Shown: positions 25,990-34,698 of the stretch, in pieces
Position numbering within the stretch: the stretch's first letter is position 1
How the letters are laid out: the number at the start of each line of letters is the position of its first letter
From: Microtetraspora glauca
GTDB lineage: Bacteria > Actinomycetota > Actinomycetes > Streptosporangiales > Streptosporangiaceae
DNA length: 64,000 nt
Direction of reading: 5' to 3'
Assembly: GCA_001570385.1 (NCBI GenBank)
Contig: BBYL01000014.1
Location: 62,001-126,000, forward strand
Program-made: the position numbers and the translations under genes
The notes under the pieces: model-generated
What the model was told of the DNA's origin: nothing
The model's input: only the letters and a program-made list of their open reading frames with translations
Databases searched by the model: none

Positions 25990-26739
25990 TCACCCGTCCA
26001 GGTTAGACGTGAGGAGTCTGGGCTCGATACGGAACTCCTTGACACCGCCTGCACCGTCCTTCTCGATCCGGTACGCGTAGCCGCCGGGGTCGACCGTCAC
26101 GGCCTGGATGAAGTCGGTCCCCACGTAGTGCAGACCGACGCCCTCGTCCGCGGCGAACCCGTCGGGCAGCTCACCCGAGGCCACCGAGGCGTGCAGCAGT
26201 TCCCTGCGCTGCGGGTCGGAGTTGTAGTGCACGCCGCAGGAGTAGGGCAGGAAACCCAGCCCCTCGGCCCACGGCCGGAGTTTCGGCCCGAACGAATCCG
26301 TGTTGCCCCCGACGTGCCAGCAGAGGGCTCCGGCGCTCTGGCCGGACAGGACGACACCCGACCGCCAGGCCTCGGCGAACGCCTCGTCCAGCCCGTGCAG
26401 GCGCCACAGCGCCGCGAGGTTGGCCACGCTGCCGCCGCTCACGTAGATGGCGTCCTGCTCCAGGATCCACTCGCCCGGCTCCGCGACGTTCGGCATCGGG
26501 AACACCGTCAGGTGGCTGACCTCGACGTCCCACTCGCGGAACGCTCCGTACATCTTCAGCAGCCAGTCGGCGTCGTCTCCGGTGGCGGTGGCGAGGAGCC
26601 CCAGCTTGGGCCGATCCTGGCCGGTGAGGTCGAGGACGTAGCGCAGCAGTCCGGTCGGCTCGATGAACCCGTGCCGCTCGGTCTGCCGGAACGACCCGCC
26701 ACCGATGGCGACGATGTGAGACTGCCCGATCCGGCTCAT
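25990..26739 (-). CDS. Peptidase E-like (family S51) hydrolase
   Basis: 249 aa. The nucleophile Ser is in SGQSAGALCW (near residue 134), and the His motif CGVHYNSDPQRR follows, both as in dipeptidase E/cyanophycinase-type S51 enzymes. Starts IVAIGGGSFRQ. Cytosolic. Expected to cleave Asp-X dipeptides, or possibly another alpha-aspartyl substrate. Located 37 nt upstream of the lipB leader ORF, possibly one transcript. Confidence 0.88.
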   Translation of the reverse strand: MSRIGQSHIVAIGGGSFRQTERHGFIEPTGLLRYVLDLTGQDRPKLGLLATATGDDADWLLKMYGAFREWDVEVSHLTVFPMPNVAEPGEWILEQDAIYVSGGSVANLAALWRLHGLDEAFAEAWRSGVVLSGQSAGALCWHVGGNTDSFGPKLRPWAEGLGFLPYSCGVHYNSDPQRRELLHASVASGELPDGFAADEGVGLHYVGTDFIQAVTVDPGGYAYRIEKDGAGGVKEFRIEPRLLTSNLDG

Positions 26740-26771
26740 CGGTCACTCCAATATCGGGAAACAGGGAGTCA

Positions 26772-27665
26772 TCAGAGTACGGCGGCGAGCGCCTCTGTGA
26801 GGGTGGGATGCGAGAACCGGTGACCGGCCCGCAGCAGGCGGCGGGGGATGACACGTTGGCCGGTCAGGACCCCTTCGTCCGCGAAATCGCCGAGGGCCAT
26901 GCGCAGCGCGAACGCGGGCGTCGGGATGGGCATGGTCGGCCGCCGCAGGGCCTTCCCGATGGCCTTGGTGTACTCGGCGTTGGTCACCGGCTGGGGCGCG
27001 GTGAGATTGACCGGCCCGGAAATATCCGCATTTGATATGAGAAATCTCACGGCGTCCACCCAGTCGGGCAGGGAGATCCACGAGACGTACTGCCGCCCGC
27101 TCCCCAGGCGGGCGCCCGCGCCGATCTTGAAGATGGGCAGGACCTTGGCCAGCGCCCCTCCACGGCTGCTCAGCACGACGCCGGTGCGCAGCCGTACGAG
27201 CCGGATGCCCTCCTGCTCGACGGGCTCGGCCGCCTCCTCCCAGTCGCGGACCAGCGTGGCCAGGAAGCCGGTCCCCGCGGGGGCGGACTCGTCCACCTCT
27301 CGGTCACCGGTGTCGCCGTAGTAGCCGATCGCCGACGCGGACAGCAGCACCCGGGGCCTGCTCCTGAGCAGGGCCAGCGCTTCGACGAGCGTGTGCGTGC
27401 CCACGATGCGGCTGTCGACCAGCTCCCGCCTGTACGACTCCGTCCACCGGCGGTCGGCGATCCCGGCGCCGGCCAGATGGACCACGGCCTCCGCGCCCTC
27501 CAGGACGGACGGGTCGAGAAGGTCGCGCTCCGGATCCCAGAACTCCTCGTCCGACGCCTCGGGCTCCCGCCGTACGAGCCGCAGGACCCGGGCGCCGTCG
27601 GCGCGGAGAGCGCTGACGAGGGCCGAACCGAGGAACCCCGACGAGCCGGTCACAACGATGGTCAT
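26772..27665 (-). CDS. TIGR01777-family NAD(P)-binding oxidoreductase (SDR/epimerase-like)
   Basis: About 297 aa, Rossmann fold with the N-terminal motif VVTGSSGFLGSAL, VVHLAGAGIADRRW, the family-typical LLSASAIGYYG and a C-terminal DUF1731 region (GHRFSHPTLTEAL). ATG 27665 starts the conserved part. The cellular role of this family is not settled. Ends 32 nt before the peptidase E gene; common beside sucB in actinobacteria. Confidence 0.92.
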   Translation of the reverse strand: MTIVVTGSSGFLGSALVSALRADGARVLRLVRREPEASDEEFWDPERDLLDPSVLEGAEAVVHLAGAGIADRRWTESYRRELVDSRIVGTHTLVEALALLRSRPRVLLSASAIGYYGDTGDREVDESAPAGTGFLATLVRDWEEAAEPVEQEGIRLVRLRTGVVLSSRGGALAKVLPIFKIGAGARLGSGRQYVSWISLPDWVDAVRFLISNADISGPVNLTAPQPVTNAEYTKAIGKALRRPTMPIPTPAFALRMALGDFADEGVLTGQRVIPRRLLRAGHRFSHPTLTEALAAVL

Positions 27666-27836
27666 GCCGTCCACGGTAGGTCGCGAGCCGGGAAACGGCG
27701 GAGGCCGCCCCGCTGACACGCGGAACGGCCCCCGGGAACCATGCGGCTCCGGTACAGCTCAGTGCACGTCCGTCACCGGCCGGAGCGGATCACAGCGGAT
27801 CCACGCCGATCAGTACGGCTCCGCGCCGGGAACCGC

Positions 27837-29291
27837 TCAGGCGAGGCCGAGCTGGTTCTCGAAGCGGCCCTCCTCCAGGCGGCGCTTGACCGTCGTGAGG
27901 AAGCGGGCGGCGTCGGCGCCGTCGACCAGGCGGTGGTCGTAGGTCAGCGCGAGGTAGACCATCGAGCGGACCGCGATGACCTCGCCCTCCGGCGTGTCGA
28001 GCACGACCGGACGCTTGACGACCGAGCCGGTGCCCAGCATGCCGACCTGCGGCTGGTTGAGGATCGGCGTGTCGAACAGGGCGCCGCGGCTGCCGGTGTT
28101 CGTCAGCGTGAACGTGGCCCCGGTGATCTCGTCCGGCGTGACCTTGTTCGCGCGGGTCCGCTCGGCGAGGTCGGCCGTCTTGCGGGCGAGACCGGCGAGG
28201 TTGAGGTCACCGGCGTTCTTGATCGTCGCCGCGATCAGGCCGCGCTCGGTGTCGACTGCGATGCCGAGGTGCTCGACGTCGAAGTACGTGACCTCCATGG
28301 TCTCGTTGTTGATCGTCGCGTTGAGCTTCGGGTGCTGCTTGAGCGCCTCGATCGCCGCCATCTCGAAGAACGGCATGAACGACAGCTTGACGCCCTCGCG
28401 GCGGAAGAACTCGTCCTTCGCCCGCGCGCGCAGCCGCGCGATCTTCGTGACGTCGACCTCGACCACCGTGGTGAGCTGGGCCGCGGTCTGCAGCGACTCG
28501 ACCAGTCGCTTGGACATGGTCTGCCGCAGGCGGGACATCTTCTCGGTGGTGCCGCGCAGGGTGGTGTCCACCTGGACCTGCTCGGGGGCCGCGGCGGGAG
28601 CGGGCGCGGCCACGGGGGCGACGACCGCCGGAGCCGCCGGAGCCGCCGGAGCGGCGGCAGGGGCGGCGGCAGCGGCCTGCTCGCGCTGGACGCGAGCCGC
28701 CTCGACGACGTCCTGCTTGCGGATGCGGCCGCCCACGCCGGTGCCGGTCAGGGCGTCGAGGTCGACACCGTGCTCGGCGGCCAGCTTGCGGACCAGCGGC
28801 GTGACGTACGGGCTCTCGCCGGCCGGGGCGACCTCGGCGGCCGGGGCCACCGGAGCGGGCGCGGCGACCGGAGCGGGAGCCGGAGCCGGAGCCGGAGCGG
28901 GGGCGGGGGCGGGGGCGGGCTGCGGGATCGAGGAGATCGGCGGAGCCGGAGCGGGCGCCGGGGCGGGAGCCGGCTCAGGCGCGGGAGCGGGCTCGGGCTC
29001 GGGAGCCGGGGCGGGCGCCTCGGCGGCGGGAGCGGCCGGAGCGGCGGCGCCGCCCTCGGCGTCGATGACGGCGAGCTCGGCGCCGACCTCGACGGTCTCG
29101 TCCTCAGCGACGACGATCTTGGTGAGGTAGCCGGCGGACGGCGAAGGGATCTCGGTGTCGACCTTGTCCGTCGACACCTCGAGCAGCGGCTCGTCGGCCT
29201 CGACGCGCTCGCCTTCCTTCTTCAGCCAACGGGTTACGGTGCCCTCGGTAACGCTCTCTCCGAGCTGGGGCATGGTTACGGAGACCGGCAT
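27837..29291 (-). CDS. sucB: 2-oxoglutarate dehydrogenase E2, dihydrolipoamide succinyltransferase
   Basis: E2 core of a 2-oxo acid dehydrogenase complex; transfers the succinyl group from lipoyl to CoA. 484 aa: one lipoyl domain (modified Lys in STDKVDTE, near residue 43), a long Ala-Pro linker with many PA repeats (about 80-160), the E3-binding domain (YVTPLVRKLAAEHGVDLDAL), another Ala-rich linker, and the acyltransferase domain ending YDHRLVDGADAARFL with the catalytic His. 32 nt downstream of lpdA. Actinobacterial E2s of this kind are often shared between complexes. Confidence 0.93.
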   Translation of the reverse strand: MPVSVTMPQLGESVTEGTVTRWLKKEGERVEADEPLLEVSTDKVDTEIPSPSAGYLTKIVVAEDETVEVGAELAVIDAEGGAAAPAAPAAEAPAPAPEPEPAPAPEPAPAPAPAPAPPISSIPQPAPAPAPAPAPAPAPAPVAAPAPVAPAAEVAPAGESPYVTPLVRKLAAEHGVDLDALTGTGVGGRIRKQDVVEAARVQREQAAAAAPAAAPAAPAAPAVVAPVAAPAPAAAPEQVQVDTTLRGTTEKMSRLRQTMSKRLVESLQTAAQLTTVVEVDVTKIARLRARAKDEFFRREGVKLSFMPFFEMAAIEALKQHPKLNATINNETMEVTYFDVEHLGIAVDTERGLIAATIKNAGDLNLAGLARKTADLAERTRANKVTPDEITGATFTLTNTGSRGALFDTPILNQPQVGMLGTGSVVKRPVVLDTPEGEVIAVRSMVYLALTYDHRLVDGADAARFLTTVKRRLEEGRFENQLGLA

Positions 29292-29323
29292 GGTTCTCTT
29301 CTCTCGCGTTTCCTGTGAGGGCC

Positions 29324-30703
29324 TTAGTTGTGGACGTGAAGCGGCTTGCCGGCCAGGGCCAGCATCGCCTCACCGAGGGCCTCGGACTGGGTCGGGTGCG
29401 GGTGGATCAGCTGGGCGACGTCACCGGGCGTGGCCTCCCAGTTGTAGATCAGCTGGGCCTCGGCGACGAGTTCGCCGACGCGGCTGCCCACCATGTGCAC
29501 GCCCAGGACCCGGCCGTCGCGCTCGGCGACGACCTTGACCTCGCCCTGGGTCTGCAGGATCTTGCTCTTGCCGTTTCCGGCGAGGTTGTAGCTGAGCTCG
29601 ACCACGTCGTGGCCGCGCTCGCGGGCCACGGCGGTGCTGACGCCCACGGACGCCACCTCGGGCTCGGAGTAGGTGATGCGCGGCACGCCGTCGTAGTCGA
29701 TCGGGACCGGGTTCAGACCGGCGATGTGCTCGGCGACGAGGATGCCCTCGGCGAAGCCGACGTGGGCGAGCTGGAGGGTCGGGATCAGGTCGCCCACGGC
29801 GTACACGCCGGGAACGCCGGTCTGGCAGTACTCGTCGACCTTGACGTAGCCGCGGTCGACGGTGACGCCCGCCTCCTCGAAGCCCAGCCCGGCGGAGACC
29901 GGGCCGCGGCCCACGGCGACGAGCATGAGCTCGGCGTCGAGGGTCTTGCCGTTCTCCAGGGTGACGACGACACCGGTGTCGGTGGTCTTGACGCTCTCGA
30001 ACCGGACGCCGAGCTCGTACTTGATGCCCCGGCGGCGGAAGGCGCGCTCCAGGAGCTTGGAGTTGGACTCGTCCTCGAGCGGCAGCAGGTGGGGGAGCGC
30101 CTCGACGATCGTGACCTCGGCGCCGAAGGACCGCCACACGCTGGCGAACTCGACGCCGATCACGCCGCCGCCCAGGATGATCACCGAGCTGGGGACGCGG
30201 TCCAGGACCAGCGCGTGGTCGCTGGAGACGACCTTGTCGCCGTCGATCTCCAGGCCGGGGAGCGACTTGGGCACCGAGCCGGTGGCGAGGACGACGTTGC
30301 GCCCCTCGAAGACCTGGTCGCCCACCACGACGCGGTTCGGGCCGGCCAGCCGGCCCTCGCCCTCGACGACGGTGATCTTCTTGCTCTTGATGAGCCCCGC
30401 GAGGCCCTTGTAGAGCCCGCTGACCACCTTGTCCTTGTACGAGTGGACCGCGGGGACGTCGATGCCGTCGAACCGCGCGCGGACGCCGAACGCCTCGCTC
30501 TCGCGGGTCTGGTCCGCCAGCTCGGCTGCGTGAAGAAGGGCCTTGGTGGGAATACAGCCACGGTGCAGGCAGGTGCCGCCGACCTTGTCCTTCTCGATGA
30601 GGACGACGTTCATGCCGAGCTCGGCCGCCCGCAGTGCACAGGCGTAACCGCCGCTGCCGCCGCCTAGGACGACGATGTCATAGGGGCCGCTGCCATCAGC
30701 CAC
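29324..30703 (-). CDS. lpdA: Dihydrolipoyl dehydrogenase (E3)
   Basis: Reoxidises dihydrolipoyl groups of E2 with NAD+. 459 aa: FAD-binding VVLGGGSGGYACALRAAELG, the redox disulfide GGTCLHRGCIPTKAL, the NAD-binding motif IILGGGVIGVEFASVW, the second FAD motif GVYAVGDLIPT, and the C-terminal catalytic pair in HPHPTQSEALGE. GTG start preceded by GAGGAG. Directly upstream of sucB in the same direction. Confidence 0.96.
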   Translation of the reverse strand: MADGSGPYDIVVLGGGSGGYACALRAAELGMNVVLIEKDKVGGTCLHRGCIPTKALLHAAELADQTRESEAFGVRARFDGIDVPAVHSYKDKVVSGLYKGLAGLIKSKKITVVEGEGRLAGPNRVVVGDQVFEGRNVVLATGSVPKSLPGLEIDGDKVVSSDHALVLDRVPSSVIILGGGVIGVEFASVWRSFGAEVTIVEALPHLLPLEDESNSKLLERAFRRRGIKYELGVRFESVKTTDTGVVVTLENGKTLDAELMLVAVGRGPVSAGLGFEEAGVTVDRGYVKVDEYCQTGVPGVYAVGDLIPTLQLAHVGFAEGILVAEHIAGLNPVPIDYDGVPRITYSEPEVASVGVSTAVARERGHDVVELSYNLAGNGKSKILQTQGEVKVVAERDGRVLGVHMVGSRVGELVAEAQLIYNWEATPGDVAQLIHPHPTQSEALGEAMLALAGKPLHVHN

Positions 30704-30781
30704 AGGAATGCTCCTCGTTGGATTGCCACACCGCCGGTTGGACCCGACAGCATCTTTTCACTTGTCTATGAAGATCGTGGT

Positions 30782-32284
30782 TCAGTCGGCGGCGCGTCCG
30801 CCGTCGGCGGCGTAGCGTTCCGCCAGGGCCACCAGCGTGCGGGTGATCGCCCCGGTTCCGCCCTTGGGTGTGTAGCCGTACGGCTCCGCCTTGTTGAAGG
30901 CGGGGCCCGCCATGTCGATGTGCGCCCAGCGAACGCCGTCCGGGACGAACTCGCGCAGGAAGATGCCCGCCGCGAGCATCGCGCCCCACCGGTCGGGATT
31001 GAGGTTGGCGATGTCGGCCACCGGCGAGTCCAGGCCCTTGCGCAGTTCGTCGGGGAGCGGCATGCCCCAGGCGGCCTCACCCTGGGAGACGGCGACCTCG
31101 ACGACCTCCTCGCGGATCGCGTCGTCGTTGGCCATGACGCCGCTGGTCCGCCAGCCGAGCGCGACGATCTGCGCGCCGGTGAGGGTGGCGACGTCGACGA
31201 TCAGGTCAGGGCTGTCCTGCGCGGCGCGCGCGATGCCGTCGACCAGCACCAGCCGGCCCTCGGCGTCGGTGTTGAGCACCTCGACGGTCTTGCCGCTGAA
31301 GGTGTGCAGCACGTCGGAGGGGCGCATCGCCGTACCCGACGGCATGTTCTCGGCGAGGCACAGATAGCCGACGGCGTTGACCGGAAGGCCGAGCCTGGCG
31401 ATGGTGATCAGCGCGCCCAGGACGGCGCCCGCGCCGCCCATGTCCGACTTCATCCAGTCCATCGAGTTGGCCGGCTTGAGCGAGAGGCCGCCGGAGTCGA
31501 AGGTGATGCCCTTGCCCACGAAGGCGAGGGTCCGCGAGGCGTCCGGGTGGCCGTACGCGAGACGGACCAGGCGGGGCGGGTTGACCGAGCCCTGGCCGAC
31601 GCCGGAGATGCCGCCGTAGCCGGCCTCCTTGAGCGCGGTCTCGTCGAGCACCTCGACGGTCAGGCCCGCCTTGGTCCCGGCGTCCTCGGCGATGTCCGCG
31701 AACTTCGCGGGCCACAGGTCCGACGGGGGCATGTTGACGAGGTCGCGCACCAGGCTCACCGCCTCGGCGACGGTCGACGCGCGCTCCACGGCGGCGTCCG
31801 CGCCGTCGGCGGCGGAGAGCACGGTCAGCTCGCCGACCGGCTCCTTGCGCTCGCCGGTGCGGTATCTGCTGAATTCGTAGGCGCCGAGCAGCGCGCCCAG
31901 CGCGACCGCCTCGGCCTCGTCGGCCGTCGAGGCGGGCAGGGCCAGGGCGGCGGAGGCCGTACCGGCGAGGGCGCGGGCCGCGGCGCCGGAGGCGCGTCGC
32001 AGCGTCTCCGGGTCGTATCCGTCGTCGGGCCGCTCACCGAGGCCGACGGCGAGCACGAGCGGCGCGGGCAGGGCGCCGAGAGTAGGGATCTTGGCGATCT
32101 CCTCGGGTTTCCCGGTGAATCCGACCGCGCCGAGCGCTGCGGCGAGGGTGCCGCCCAGAGCCTGGTCGAGGTCGTCGGCGCCCGGGGCGACCTGTGGGCC
32201 GTCCGATGAGGCGTGGATGCCGACTACGAGAGCACCGGTCTCGATGGAGACCGTGTCAGATGCGAGAACGCGCACTGTGGTCAC
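30782..32284 (-). CDS. pepA: Leucyl aminopeptidase (M17)
   Basis: Cytosolic hexameric di-zinc aminopeptidase. About 500 aa. Metal ligands are visible in VGKGITFDSGGLSLKP (Lys, Asp) and NTDAEGRLVL (Asp, Glu, catalytic Arg); MKSDMGGAG carries another Asp. The C-terminus ends ITRTLVALAERYAA. GTG 32284 gives a family-like N-terminus; ATG 32320 is possible. First gene of the leftward pepA-lpdA-sucB block, back to back with the GntR operon. Confidence 0.95.
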   Translation of the reverse strand: MTTVRVLASDTVSIETGALVVGIHASSDGPQVAPGADDLDQALGGTLAAALGAVGFTGKPEEIAKIPTLGALPAPLVLAVGLGERPDDGYDPETLRRASGAAARALAGTASAALALPASTADEAEAVALGALLGAYEFSRYRTGERKEPVGELTVLSAADGADAAVERASTVAEAVSLVRDLVNMPPSDLWPAKFADIAEDAGTKAGLTVEVLDETALKEAGYGGISGVGQGSVNPPRLVRLAYGHPDASRTLAFVGKGITFDSGGLSLKPANSMDWMKSDMGGAGAVLGALITIARLGLPVNAVGYLCLAENMPSGTAMRPSDVLHTFSGKTVEVLNTDAEGRLVLVDGIARAAQDSPDLIVDVATLTGAQIVALGWRTSGVMANDDAIREEVVEVAVSQGEAAWGMPLPDELRKGLDSPVADIANLNPDRWGAMLAAGIFLREFVPDGVRWAHIDMAGPAFNKAEPYGYTPKGGTGAITRTLVALAERYAADGGRAAD

Positions 32285-32353
32285 GGGTGCCGATGCTAGT
32301 CGCGCTTTCAGCGTACGCATAAACGAGGGTTCGTCCTACCAATGGGTGGGGGA

Positions 32354-32380
32354 GATGGTGCTGATGGAATTAGCACCATC
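32354..32380. promoter_or_regulatory. First operator of the GntR operon
   Basis: GATGGTGCT, spacer GATGGAATT, AGCACCATC: 9-bp perfect arms. It shares TGCTrATG and TAGCA with the second repeat 32 bp downstream (centre to centre, about three helical turns). Confidence 0.65.
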
Positions 32381-32386
32381 TGGATG

Positions 32387-32411
32387 ATGATGCTAATGTC
32401 GCTAGCATCAT
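32387..32411. promoter_or_regulatory. Second operator overlapping the GntR start codon
   Basis: ATGATGCTA, spacer ATGTCGC, TAGCATCAT: 9-bp perfect arms. TAATGT (32394-32399) inside it could be the -10 box, ending 10 nt before ATG 32410. This would make the mRNA leaderless, and bound regulator would block both promoter and start. Confidence 0.65.
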
Positions 32412-32757
32412 GTTGCTGAAGCTCGATCTCAACGATCCGCGGCCCCTCCATGAACAGGTCGCCGACGCCATCCGGCAGGCGATCGTTCAGGGGGACGTGG
32501 CTCCGGGGGACCGGTTGCCCCCGGCCCGCGACCTCGCTGACGCGCTGGGCGTCAACGCCAACACGGTCCTGCGGTCACTGCGCGACCTGCGAGACGAAGG
32601 CCTGCTCGAGTTCCGCCGCGGCCGCGGCGTCTCGGTCCTGAGCCGGCCCGACCCCCGCGAGGCGCTCAGAGCCATGGTGAGGGACCTGCTCCATGAGGCC
32701 GTCCGGTACGGCTATCGCCCCCACGACATCATTGAACTGATCAAGGAAATCTCATGA
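32410..32757 (+). CDS. GntR-family regulator, YtrA type
   Basis: 115 aa. GntR winged helix (PLHEQVADAIRQAIVQGDVA, then LPPARDLADALGVNANTVLR) followed only by a short two-helix tail (residues about 80-115), as in the YtrA subgroup. No Shine-Dalgarno before the ATG. Its stop overlaps the next start (ATGA), so it is the first gene of a three-gene membrane operon that it very likely represses through the two upstream inverted repeats. Confidence 0.92.
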   Translation: MLLKLDLNDPRPLHEQVADAIRQAIVQGDVAPGDRLPPARDLADALGVNANTVLRSLRDLRDEGLLEFRRGRGVSVLSRPDPREALRAMVRDLLHEAVRYGYRPHDIIELIKEIS

Positions 32758-33755
32758 ACGACTTGTCCGTACGGGACGCCGCCTTCCGCGGGCGCTTCCT
32801 CCTGGCGGCCGGAGCGTGGACGGTCCTCGTCACCGCCGTGCTGGTCGCCGTGCCGCTCTGGTTCAGGGACCGGCTGCCCGACCCGCTGGCCGCGCACTGG
32901 GGGCCCTCCGGAGATCCGGACGGCACGATGCCGTTCACCGTGTTCGTCTGCGTCGCCCTGCTGTGGGTGGTCCTCGCGGGAGCCTGCCTGGGGGCGGCGG
33001 CCGCCGGCCGTGCGGTGAACCGGCGCGCGGCACGCCGCTGGATCACGGCCGGGCTGGGCTGGGGCGCCGCCTTCATACTCGGCCTGCAGATCCTCACGAT
33101 CGGCGCCAACCTGGACCGGCGGCGCTGGGAGGACGCGGCGTCCCTCGGCTGGCAGGCGGCGATCGTGATCGCCGTCGCGTTCCTGGCCGGCTGGCTCGGC
33201 TGGCTCGCCGGACGGCCGGGGCCCGACGAGCGGCCGGCTGCCGGCGAGGCCACGCCGCCGGCTCTCGTGCTCAGCCCGGGGGAGCGGCCCGTGTGGGTTT
33301 CCAGCGTGTCCTCGCCGGTCGCCGTGGGACTCGCCCTCGCCGCACTCGCCGCCGCCGTGTCGCTCGCCGCCTGCGCCCTCTTCGGCCTCCCCGCCGAGTT
33401 GTGGATCGGGGCGGGGGTGTTCGCCGTCGTCGGCCTGGCCGGTCTCTGGCTCTCCTCGGTAAGGGTGAAGGTGAGCCCGGAAGGCCTCACGGTGTCCTAC
33501 GGCCCGCTGCGGTGGCCCTCCAGGTCGGTGCCGCTCGCCAAGCTCGACCGGGCCTGGACCGAGCGGCGTGCCCCCGCCGACGTGGGCGGCTGGGGTTATC
33601 GCGGGCTGCCCGGCCAGAGCACGATCATGATCCGTGGCGGCGAGTGCCTGGTCGTCCGCTACACCTCGGGCGGCGAGCTCGGCATCAGCGTGGACGACGC
33701 GGCTCAGGGAGCCGCCCTGCTCAACGCTCTTGTGGCTTCCGGTGTGGCTTCCTGA
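32754..33755 (+). CDS. DUF1648-domain membrane protein
   Basis: 333 aa with about six membrane helices. The N-terminal DUF1648 motif LPDPLAAHWGPSGDPDG follows the first helix; further hydrophobic helices are near residues 62-85, 105-122, 132-150, 185-205 and 212-228, and a soluble PH-like C-terminal domain (VKVSPEGLTVSYGPLRWPSR) closes it. The family includes the SdpI-like immunity group; YtrA-type regulators often control such genes. ATGA overlap with the GntR gene. Function inferred only loosely: envelope or bacteriocin stress. Confidence 0.82.
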   Translation: MNDLSVRDAAFRGRFLLAAGAWTVLVTAVLVAVPLWFRDRLPDPLAAHWGPSGDPDGTMPFTVFVCVALLWVVLAGACLGAAAAGRAVNRRAARRWITAGLGWGAAFILGLQILTIGANLDRRRWEDAASLGWQAAIVIAVAFLAGWLGWLAGRPGPDERPAAGEATPPALVLSPGERPVWVSSVSSPVAVGLALAALAAAVSLAACALFGLPAELWIGAGVFAVVGLAGLWLSSVRVKVSPEGLTVSYGPLRWPSRSVPLAKLDRAWTERRAPADVGGWGYRGLPGQSTIMIRGGECLVVRYTSGGELGISVDDAAQGAALLNALVASGVAS

Positions 33756-33771
33756 GACTGATGGAGTGTCG

Positions 33772-34692
33772 ATGCGCCGATCTGGTGATCTTCTGCTGTT
33801 TCTCGTCGTCTCCTTCGGCTGCGCGTGGCTGCTGGCACTCCCGCTGTGGCTGAACGGCTCGGGGCTGCGGTCGCCGCTCGTGACGCCCGTCGCGGCGGCG
33901 ATGATGTTCACTCCGTCCCTCGGCGCGCTCGCCGCCTGGCTGGTCCGCCGTCGCGGGACCCCGTTTCGTGAATGGGCCCGCCTCACCGGCCTCACATGGG
34001 GGCCGGTGCGCAGGAGGACGCTCGGCCTCGTCGCCGCCACCTGGCTGGGCGTGCCGCTGCTCGTGCTGGTCGCGCTGGCCGTGAGCGCGCTCACGGGCGC
34101 GGTCGACCTCGACGTCGGGGGGCTCAGCCTCTTCCGGCGACAGCTGGAGGCGGCCGGCGGGGCTCCGCTGGAGCCGGAGACGCTGGCTGTGACCCAGCTC
34201 GTCTCTGCGGTCGTCGTCGCGCCGCTGCTGAACGCGATCCCGTCCCTCGGCGAGGAGTGGGGGTGGCGGGGGTACCTTCTGCCGCGGCTCCTCGGCGGCC
34301 CCGCCCTCGACGCCTCGCCCCGGCCGGCCCGGCTGGTGTGGCGCGCCATGCTCGTGTCCGGTGTGATCTGGGGGCTCTGGCACGCGCCGCTGACCTTGCT
34401 CGGTTACAACTATCCGGACCTCGGCCCGTGGGCGGCGCCGATGTTCGTCGGGGTCTGCGTCCTGCTCGGCGCGATCCTCGGCTGGCTGCGCCTGCGCACC
34501 GGCAGCGTGTGGCCGGCCGTGGTGGGACACGGGGCGTTCAACGCCTCGGCCGGTCTGATCCTGCTCGCCGGTGACGCGGCCCACCCGCCCAACCTCGCGC
34601 TCGCGGGCGTCACGGGTGTCGTCGGCTGGGCCGTACTCGCCGTCGTCGTGGTCGCCCTGCGCTCCCCGTACCGCGCCGGTGAGGGCGCGTAG
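33772..34692 (+). CDS. CPBP-family intramembrane metalloprotease (CAAX/ABI)
   Basis: About 306 aa, eight or so membrane helices. CPBP motifs are complete: EEWGWRGYLLP (motif 1, Glu-Glu and Arg), WGLWHAPL (motif 2, His) and GHGAFNAS (motif 3, His). Such proteins process membrane peptides or give bacteriocin self-immunity, in line with the DUF1648 neighbour 16 nt upstream. Ends 6 nt from convergent cobS. Confidence 0.92.
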   Translation: MRRSGDLLLFLVVSFGCAWLLALPLWLNGSGLRSPLVTPVAAAMMFTPSLGALAAWLVRRRGTPFREWARLTGLTWGPVRRRTLGLVAATWLGVPLLVLVALAVSALTGAVDLDVGGLSLFRRQLEAAGGAPLEPETLAVTQLVSAVVVAPLLNAIPSLGEEWGWRGYLLPRLLGGPALDASPRPARLVWRAMLVSGVIWGLWHAPLTLLGYNYPDLGPWAAPMFVGVCVLLGAILGWLRLRTGSVWPAVVGHGAFNASAGLILLAGDAAHPPNLALAGVTGVVGWAVLAVVVVALRSPYRAGEGA

Positions 34693-34698
34693 ACCGCC

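Noticed and set aside
27837..29291. Long open frames on both strands through the E2 gene, giving Gly/Ala-rich products
   Set aside because: They are antisense or shifted readings of GC-rich codons and Ala-Pro linker repeats; only the minus-strand frame has E2 domains.
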